From: Bolinopsis microptera
Lineage: Eukaryota; Ctenophora; Tentaculata; Lobata; Bolinopsidae
Assembly: GCF_026151205.1 (NCBI RefSeq)
Contig: NC_087074.1
Span: 20,738,765-20,802,764 of the forward strand
Length of the DNA: 64,000 nt
Direction of reading: 5' to 3'
This document shows, piece by piece, positions 57,166-64,000 of this stretch. Made by a program: the position numbers and the translations under genes. Position 1 is the first letter of the stretch, and every line of letters starts with the position of its first letter. The notes under the pieces were generated by a model. That model did no database searches, had not been told where the DNA came from, and was given only the letters and a program-made list of their open reading frames with translations.

Positions 57166-59746
57166 TTAATGTCTTATCACGTGAGCTATAGGCTCCAACA
57201 AATCTAATAATCTGGATATAATATTATTAAATGCAGTACCACTGTCACCACTGTCACCACTGTCACCACTGTCACCACTGTCACCACTGTCACCACTGTC
57301 ACTACTGTCACTAGAATACTTCCTTTCTGGAGTTTGGTATAACACAACAGAACACTTTACACGGGCTCGTGAGATTGCAAGATAAAGTTGACTGATGTCC
57401 CATAAAAACGAATCGACCTCAACTTCATGTAACACAATAACAGCAGGCCACTCAGATGAAAAGCTGTCAAAACCTGTACATATTGATATCTTATTAGTGT
57501 CGTAACCTTCACTACTCAGTGTCTTTACAATAAACTGTTCTGTCTTAGTATCTATCATTTTAGTTACCAATATTCCAATGTCGGAATAATCTAAATCATC
57601 TCCCTTTAACAACATCTTAAATTCATTTATCAAGACATCTTTTATCAAGGTATAATCATCATTCTCCAAAACATGTATCTTAGTTAAAGGTCCTCTTATA
57701 AAATGTCCATCTTCCTGTTTTGGAAAAATGTATCCAAATTCACTTCCTACCATGTCAGCGCAAAAACCCCTCACTACAGATAAAACAGATGATATGTCTT
57801 GAGTGTTCCTCAAATTTTTAGGTAATGTTACTCGCCGCACACTCGACAACTTGTCCTCTATATCTAGTAAATCATGTATTTGAAAAAGATATTTACTATC
57901 CGTATAAAGGAAACATTGTGCTATGTCACATACCACCCACACGTGGTGTGCAGCAGACAACTTGATAAGATCGTTAAGAAGCTCTATAAATACATGTTTA
58001 GTCCCCAAAATGGGGTAGTTGGATATTAAAGCCTGGATATCGTCTATAAATACACTACTATCTGTTAGAGATATTGCCAGTTCTCTAAAAACACGTGGAA
58101 CTCCAATTCTAGACACATATCTATAGTGACAATTACAACCTGGTAATGTTCTTTAATATCATTTATCTCATCTGACACGATCGATGTACATTTCTTGTAA
58201 CTGTAAGTCTTACACGTAACCCCTGCTTTACTCAGTGCAGTTTGATACAAGTTAGCGTTATTACCTTTACCAGCAAATGTGAATACCACGATCTTGTTCT
58301 TCTCATCAGATAACGCTAACTGTAAAATCTTCCCGCACATTACAACTGTTTTGCCTGACCCAGCCGGTCCGTTTATCCACAACAACTTTTCTTTCGATTT
58401 TAATGTCTTGTCTTGATCAGCAGTCAAATATTTGATACCGACATAATCTCTTACTTCAGGGGGAGCTTCTACTACACCAGGATTTGAATTGACATTTCTT
58501 ACTCCCTTTTTCTCAAACGTGATAATTGCTGTCTTCAACTTCGCATCGATGTCTCGTATGTTCTTCCTAATGAGCATATATTTTTCTCACATATATTATT
58601 CTTGTTAGCCCACAATGCGAGAAGAACGTTTTCAGTCTCTTCAAATGATACAGGAGATTGTTGATCCTTTGATATTTCTTCTGTAACGTTTGTTTTCCAC
58701 CAAGAACTAAAGCTATCATCACTCTCTATGTCCACTTTAGTGATTCTTCCCACACATCTTTCTTTCTCATACGGAAATGCGGCAAACTTTAAAATTTTAG
58801 GAACTACACTACCTAACATTTTAGCAATCCCTAGAATAAGCTTTTCTGTTCTGCTTGCTTGAAGCTCTGCCTCATTCCGATCAGCTGTGTTTTTCTTGAC
58901 TTCGATGATAACAAAATAGTATTTTCCCATTACAATAAAATCACACTCCCCTGTTATGTTTCCATCACATAGTTTCCTCTTTTTCTTACCCATTTTCTCA
59001 CTCTCGAAAGATTCCTCAACAAACAGCTTGTAATCACTGCGAAGGTATTTTAAACCGTGAAGTACGGTGATTTTATCATGATGTTTTATTCTCTCAAGAA
59101 CCCTAAAAACCTTTACCTCAGCCTCAAACCCATATCTGCTATTTTTAAGTTCTTCACAGTACTTTGGAACTCCAGAGTTAGTTTTCTTGCACTTATTGGA
59201 TTTCTTGAGCTTGTTCACAGAATTCCAATCAATTTTGTCGATAAATTTTGAAAGAGGCATTGGTGGGACCATAACCGGGTAATACACAGTTGGTTGTTCT
59301 GGATCCTGTTTGGGTAGTGGCTCGAAAGTAGAGATATAATTTTCCCTTATATCTTTACCATCTCTTTTCAAATCTGCCAACCGATCACCTGTTAAAATAG
59401 CTCGTCATGAGATGTTATATAGTTCATGGTATCACAAATCTTCATAACAGGGGGAGGGGGTTTATATCTTGTTTTCTTAGTTATGGGATAAAATATTTCA
59501 AGTGAAAAGGGTTGTTAAATGAGTCTTATTGAAAGAAATCGATACTTGAGGAAGGAGGGATAGTATAAGAGAACGAGAATAAGGAAGTGAGGGGTACATT
59601 AAAGAACGAGAGAAAATAGAGTGTTAAGAAAATCTGTAAGCAGAGTTCCCTTAAAAATTAGGCTGGTAACCAACCTGTATTTTGTTGATGGGAACTAGAA
59701 GTAGCCAGCTCAGAATCCTGTCTTGCATTATTTGAAGATTCGACCA
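57166..59746 (-). CDS. NERD nuclease / SF1 helicase-like protein
   Basis: A short exon (59746-59675, Ser/Asn/Gln-rich) splices in phase to a long exon starting 59388. First block (to about 58560): a nuclease-related domain with the PD-(D/E)XK core GECDFIVMGKYYFVIIEVKK (Asp, then Glu-Val-Lys). Second block (58577-58120): Walker A GPAGSGKT after LTADQDK. Third block (58116-57166): Walker B VFIDDIQ, motif III CDIAQ, and near the end SSEWPAVIV and motif VI LYLAISRARVK, as in UvrD/DUF2075-type helicases. A (Gly-Asp-Ser)n repeat precedes the C-terminus. Frame shifts occur near 58560 and near 58100; at the latter, one A is missing relative to the paralog at 62.6-64 kb. Proteins with this nuclease-ATPase architecture process DNA or RNA, many in bacterial defence; any role here is inference. 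Upstream exons beyond 59746 are unknown. Confidence 0.85.
57238..57306 (-). repeat. In-frame 9-bp coding repeat, (Gly-Asp-Ser)n
   Basis: Seven to eight units of ccactgtca on the plus strand, read on the minus strand as Gly-Asp-Ser repeats near the C-terminus of the nuclease-helicase protein. It stays in frame because the unit is a multiple of three. It resembles a low-complexity acidic linker. Confidence 0.9.
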
Positions 59747-59865
59747 CTGAAAAGTAGTGATTACCATGTGTTACATAAACAAAGTAATAAAATCTAGAAG
59801 TATATCCATCGAGGTGTAATTTAGTGTTGGTCGTTTAAGAGGGTTCAACATCTCCAGACATAAGG

Positions 59866-60113
59866 TAGACTAATGTAGGGAGGGGTTAGATTAGAGATTA
59901 GAGTAAGGTAGGGAGGGGTTAGATTAGAGAATGAGAGTAAGGTAGGGAGGGGTTAGATTAGAGAATGAGAGTAAGGTAGGGAGGGTTAGATTAGAGAATG
60001 AGAGTAAGGTAGGGAGGGGTTAGATTAGAGAATGAGAGTAAGGTAGGGAGGGGTTAGATTAGAGAATGAGAGTAAGGTAGGGAGGGGTTAGATTAGAGAA
60101 TGAGAGTAAGGAG
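59866..60113. repeat. 34-bp minisatellite, left block
   Basis: About seven copies of a unit joining 'gggaggggttagattagaga' and 'atgagagtaaggta'. The same unit occurs on the far side of the AG tract. Confidence 0.95.
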
Positions 60114-61990
60114 AGTGAAAGACAGAAGAGAAGAGTAGAGGCAGCAGAAGATAAGAAGAAGCGCAGAAAGAGAGCAAGAGGAGAGAAGAGAAGAGAGAGA
60201 AGCAAGAGAGAGAGGAAGAGAGAGAGAAGAAGAGAGAGAAGAAGAGTAGAAGGAGAGAAAGAGAGAGAGCAGAAGAAGAGAAGAGAGAGAAGAGAAGAGA
60301 GAAAAGAGAGAGTAGAGGAGCAGTAAGAGAAAGAGAAGAGAGAAGATAAGAGAGAGAGAGAGAAAGAAGAAGAAATGAGAAAGAAGAGAGGAGAGGAGAA
60401 GAGCAGAGTGAGAAGAGTAGAGAAGAGAAAGAGAAGAGAGAGAGAGAGAAAGAGAGACAGAGAAGAAGAGAGATAGAGAGAGAGAGGAGAAGAAGAAGAG
60501 ACAGAGTAAGAGGAGCAGAGAAAGAAGAGAGAAAAGCAGGAAGAGAGAAGAGAGAAGAGAGAAGTAGAGAGAGAAGAGATAGAGAGAAAGCAAGAGAGAG
60601 AGAGAGGAAGAGAGAGAGAGTAGAGATAGAAGAGAGAGAGAGAAGAGAGCAAGATCAGGGAAGAGAGCAGAGAGAAGAGAAAGAGGAAGAAGAGAGAGAG
60701 AGTAAGAAGAAGAGAAGAAGAAAGAAGAGAGAGAAGGAGAGATGAAGAGAAAGAGAGAGAGAGAGAGAAGTGAGAGAGAAGAAGATGCGAGAGAAAGAGA
60801 GAGAGTAGAAGAGAGGAGAAAGAGAGAGAAGAGATAGAGAAGAGAAGAAGAGAGAGAAGGAGAGAGTAAGAAGAGAGAAGAAGAAGAGTAAGAGGAGAGA
60901 GAGAGAGAGAGAGAGAGAAGAGAGCAGATAAGAGAGAGAAGGAGAGAGACAGAGAGCAGAAGAGAGAAGAGGAAAGAGAGAGAAGCAGCAGCAGAGAGTA
61001 GAGAGAGAGAGAGATAGAAGAAGAAGGAGAGAGAGAGAGAGCAGAGAGAAGAAGAGTAGAGAGAGAGAGAAGAGAGAAGACAGAGCAGAGAGAGAGAGGA
61101 GAGAGAAGAGAAGAAGAAGAAGAGAGAGAGTAAGAAGAGAGAAGAGAGCATAAGCAGAGAGAGAGAGAGTAGAAGAGAGCAGAAGCAAGAGAGAAGAGAT
61201 AGAAGAGAGAAGAAGAGAAGAGAAGAGAGAGAGAGAGAGACAGAAGAGAAGAGAAGAAGAGAGAGAGAGAGGAGTAGAGCAGAGTAGCAGAGTAAAGAGA
61301 AGAAGAAGTGAGAGAGAGCTAGAGAGAGACAGAGAGGAGAGAGAGAGAGAGGAAAGAGAGAGTATAGACAAGAAGAGAAATGAGAGAGTAGAGAGGCAGA
61401 GAGTAGAAGAGAGGAGATAGCAGAGATAGAAGAGCAAAGAGAAGAGAGATAGCAGGAGAGTAGAGAGAAGGAGAGAGGTAGCAGGAAGAAGGAGCAGTAG
61501 AGAGTGAAGAAGAAGAGAGAGGTGAGAGAGATAGGAGAGATAGAAGAGAGAGAGAGAAGAAGAGAGAAGGAGAAGAAGAGAGAGAGCAGAAGAGAGAAGA
61601 GAGAAGAGAAGAGAGAGAGAGAGGAAGAGGAGAAGAGGAGAAGAGTAGAAGAGAGAGAGAAGAGAAGAAGAGAGAGAGAGAGAAGAGAAGTAGAGAGAGA
61701 GAGAAGAGAGAGAGAAGAGAGAAGAACAGGAGAGAGAGAGAGGTAGAAGAGAGAGAGAGCAGAGGGAGGGAGAAGTAGAGTAGAGAGCAAGGAGCAGAGA
61801 GAAGTAGAGCAGTAGAGAAGAAGCCAGAGAGGAAGAGAGTAGAGGAGTCAGAGGAGGAGAGAGAGAAGATCAGAGAGAGAGGAGAGAGTTGAGAGAAGAG
61901 AGTAGATAGAGGGCAGAGAGAGGAAGAGAGAGAGAGAATGAGAGATAAGAGAGAAGATAGAGAGCAGAGAAGAAGGAGAGGTAAGAAAGG
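60114..61990. repeat. 1.9-kb polypurine AG tract
   Basis: Plus strand almost wholly A and G (agag, agaag, gagaa words) with occasional single T or C. It could form triplex (H-DNA) structures and is polymorphic-prone. The Leu/Ser-only frames of up to 565 codons on the minus strand and the Arg/Glu frame on the plus strand are artefacts. Confidence 0.97.
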
Positions 61991-62625
61991 AGTGAGAATG
62001 AGAGTTAAGGTAGGGTGGGGTTTATTAGAGAATGAGGAGTAAGGTAATCGGGAGGGGTTAGATTAGAGAATGAGAGTAATGTAGGGATGTATTAGATTAG
62101 AGAATGAGAGTAAGGTAGGGTGGGGTTAGATTAAAGATTGGGTAAGGTAGGGAGGTGTTAGATTAGAGAATGGGAGTAAGGTAGGGAGGGGTTAGATTAG
62201 AGAATGAGAGTAAGGATAGGGAGGGGGTTAGATTTAGAGAATGGAGAGGTTATGTAGGGGAGGGGTTAGATTAGCGAATGAGAGTAATGTAGGGAGGGGT
62301 TAGATAAGAGAATGAGAGTAATGTAGGGAGGGGTTAGATTAAGATTGAGAGTAAAGGTAGGGGAGGGGTTAGATTTGAGAATGAGGAGGTTAAAGGTAGG
62401 GAAGGGTTTGATTAGAGAATGAGAGTAATGGTAGGGAGGTGTTAGATTAGAGAAATGGAGTAAGGTAGGGAGGGTGATATAATAGAATGAGAGTAAGGTA
62501 GGGAGGGGTTAGATAATTAGATGAGAGTAAAGGTAGGGAGGAGGTAGGATTAGAGAATGAGAGTAATGTAGGGAGGGGTTAGATAAGAGAATGAGAGTAA
62601 GGTAGGGAGGGGCTAGTTTAGAGAA
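61991..62625. repeat. 34-bp minisatellite, right block
   Basis: About 18 copies of the same unit as at 59866-60113, but with many one- and two-base indels between units, unlike the clean left block. Confidence 0.93.
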
Positions 62626-64000
62626 TGTTATAAAGATTTGTGATACCATGAACTATATATAACATCTCATGACAAGCAATTTTAACAGGGTATCGGTTAG
62701 GACAGATTTGACAAAAGAGGATGGGAAATGATTAAGGGAAAATTATATCTCTTCTTTCGAGCCACTACCCAAACAGGATCCAGAAACAACCAACTGTGTA
62801 TTACACGGGTATGGTACCACCAATGCATCCTTTCAAAAATTTATCTAAAGTTTTTTTGACAAAATTGGATTGGAATTCTGTGAACAAGCTCAAGGAAATC
62901 CAATAAAAGTGAAGAAAACTTATCTCTGGAGTTCCAAGTACTGTGAAGAACTTAAAAATGGCACGATGGGTATGAGGCTGAGGTAATGGTTTTTAGGGTT
63001 CTTGAGAGAATGAAACAACACGACAAAATCACAGTACTCCACGGTTTAGAATACCTTCACAGTGATTACCAGATCTTTGTCGGAGACCATCTGTACATAA
63101 CTGGTGATAAGAAGGGGCAACCATGTGATCGAGACGAAGATGCAAAAGAAGGAGAGTGTGATTTTATTGTGATGGAAAAATACTATTTTGTTATCATCGA
63201 AGTCAAGAAAAACAGAGCTGATCTCGACGATGCAAAACTTCAAGCAAGCAGGACAGAAAAGCTTATTCTAGGGATTCTAAATGTTAAGTAGTGTAGTCCA
63301 TAAAATTTTAAAGTTTGCCGCAATTTCCGTATGAGAAAAAAGCTGTGTGGAAGAATCACTAAAGTGGACACAGAGGTGATGATAACTTTAGTTTCTTGGT
63401 GGAAAACATAAAGTTACAGAAGAAATATCACAAGGTCTCAACAATCTCCTGTATCATTTGAGAGACTAAAAAGTTATTCTCGCTTGTGGGTAACATGAAT
63501 AATATATGTGAGAAAAATATATGCTCATTAGGAAGGAAACATACGAGACATCGATGCGAAGTTGAAGACAGCAATTATCACTTTTGAGAAAAAGGGAGTA
63601 AGAAATGTCAATCAAATCCTGGTGTAGTAGAAGCTCCCTGAGTGAAGAAAGTATGTCAGTATCGATTTTTGACTGCTGTTATGACAATACATTAAGAATC
63701 GGAAAGAAAAGTTGTTGTGGATAAACGGACCGGCTGGGCAGGCAAATCAGTTGTAATGGTGGGAGAAGATTTACAGTTAGCGTTATTGATGTGAAGAACA
63801 AGGTTCGTGGTATTCACATTTGCTGGTAAAGGAAATAACGCTTCCTTGTATAAACTGCGTGAGTAATAGCAGGTTACGTGTAAGACTTACTGTTTCAAGA
63901 AATATGTCATTTCGATCGTGTCAGATGAGATAATGTTTATTAAGATCATTACAGGTTGTAATTGTCACTATAGATATGTATCTAGAAATTGGAGTTTCAC
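62626..64000 (+). pseudogene. Diverged, broken paralog of the NERD nuclease-helicase (partial)
   Basis: Homologous in inverse orientation to 59445-58100. It covers the acceptor region, the start of the long exon, the NERD core (62986-63291, EGECDFIVMEKYYFVIIEVK), the linker and the Walker A region near 63725, and runs off the window end. Substitutions are real: the segment between FVGDHL and GECDF differs in length and sequence from the other copy. Numerous frameshifts break it. At the second frameshift point of the other copy, this one keeps an extra A (ctagaaattgg versus ctagaattgg) that restores the reading frame. No counterpart of the 59746-59675 exon was found upstream. Confidence 0.85.

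Noticed and set aside
60059-61790. Open frames of up to 565 codons made almost only of Leu and Ser (and an Arg/Glu frame on the other strand)
   Set aside because: They are translations of the AG polypurine tract, which contains few stop codons in several frames. There is no complexity, start context or domain.

Overview
This is eukaryotic nuclear DNA from an invertebrate animal. It is AT-rich, has spliced genes with ordinary GT-AG introns, and carries many minisatellites, miniature inverted-repeat transposable elements (MITEs), a non-LTR retrotransposon relic and one tRNA. The recognisable proteins are HTATSF1, medium-chain acyl-CoA dehydrogenase, a PPEF/rdgC-type phosphatase, an SLC35F6-type transporter and a NERD-nuclease/SF1-helicase protein. 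They fit a metazoan such as a cnidarian or another early-branching or lophotrochozoan lineage, but I cannot fix the phylum by eye.

Layout. 1-5.9 kb is intergenic with dispersed repeats and a coding-like relic holding a near-perfect 79-bp palindrome. 5.97-7.30 kb is an intact single-exon HTATSF1 coding region, followed 30 bp later by a 1.29-kb TTAA-flanked MITE. 9.8-11.9 kb holds five exons of ACADM; its fifth exon is partly duplicated around a 13-bp E-box minisatellite, and the C-terminal half is not in the window. 12-23 kb is repeat-rich intergenic DNA. 23.3-25.2 kb (minus strand) holds the C-terminal exons of a PPEF phosphatase with several single-base indels. 25.3-51 kb is mainly repeats: inverted-repeat elements, tandem repeats, a tRNA-Val, a 700-bp palindromic MITE, poly-C, a mariner-like MITE nested in an older repeat, a LINE relic cut by a 15-bp minisatellite, another TA-flanked element and a 31-bp minisatellite. 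51.5-53.2 kb is a two-exon gene for a small secreted protein whose only intron is filled by 84 copies of an 11-mer. 53.9-56.1 kb (minus) holds the first four exons of an SLC35F6-type transporter. 57.2-59.7 kb (minus) is a NERD nuclease-helicase gene, and a diverged, broken paralog of it lies head-to-head at 62.6-64.0 kb (plus), separated by about 2.8 kb of 34-bp minisatellite and polypurine AG repeat.

Themes. (1) Twice (ACADM, SLC35F6) a fragment of a coding exon edge, splice site included, is duplicated and the two copies bracket a short-period tandem array. (2) Coding exons are indel-free in HTATSF1, ACADM, SLC35F6 and the secreted gene, but indel-ridden in PPEF, the tRNA, the 38-kb repeat and the 62-64-kb paralog. 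This suggests either local pseudogenisation or patchy consensus quality of a long-read assembly. (3) The most unusual gene content is the divergent NERD-helicase pair, a nuclease plus SF1 ATPase architecture that is rare in animals and worth following up as a possible nucleic-acid defence gene. No cooperation between the other genes is evident; they look like unrelated neighbours.
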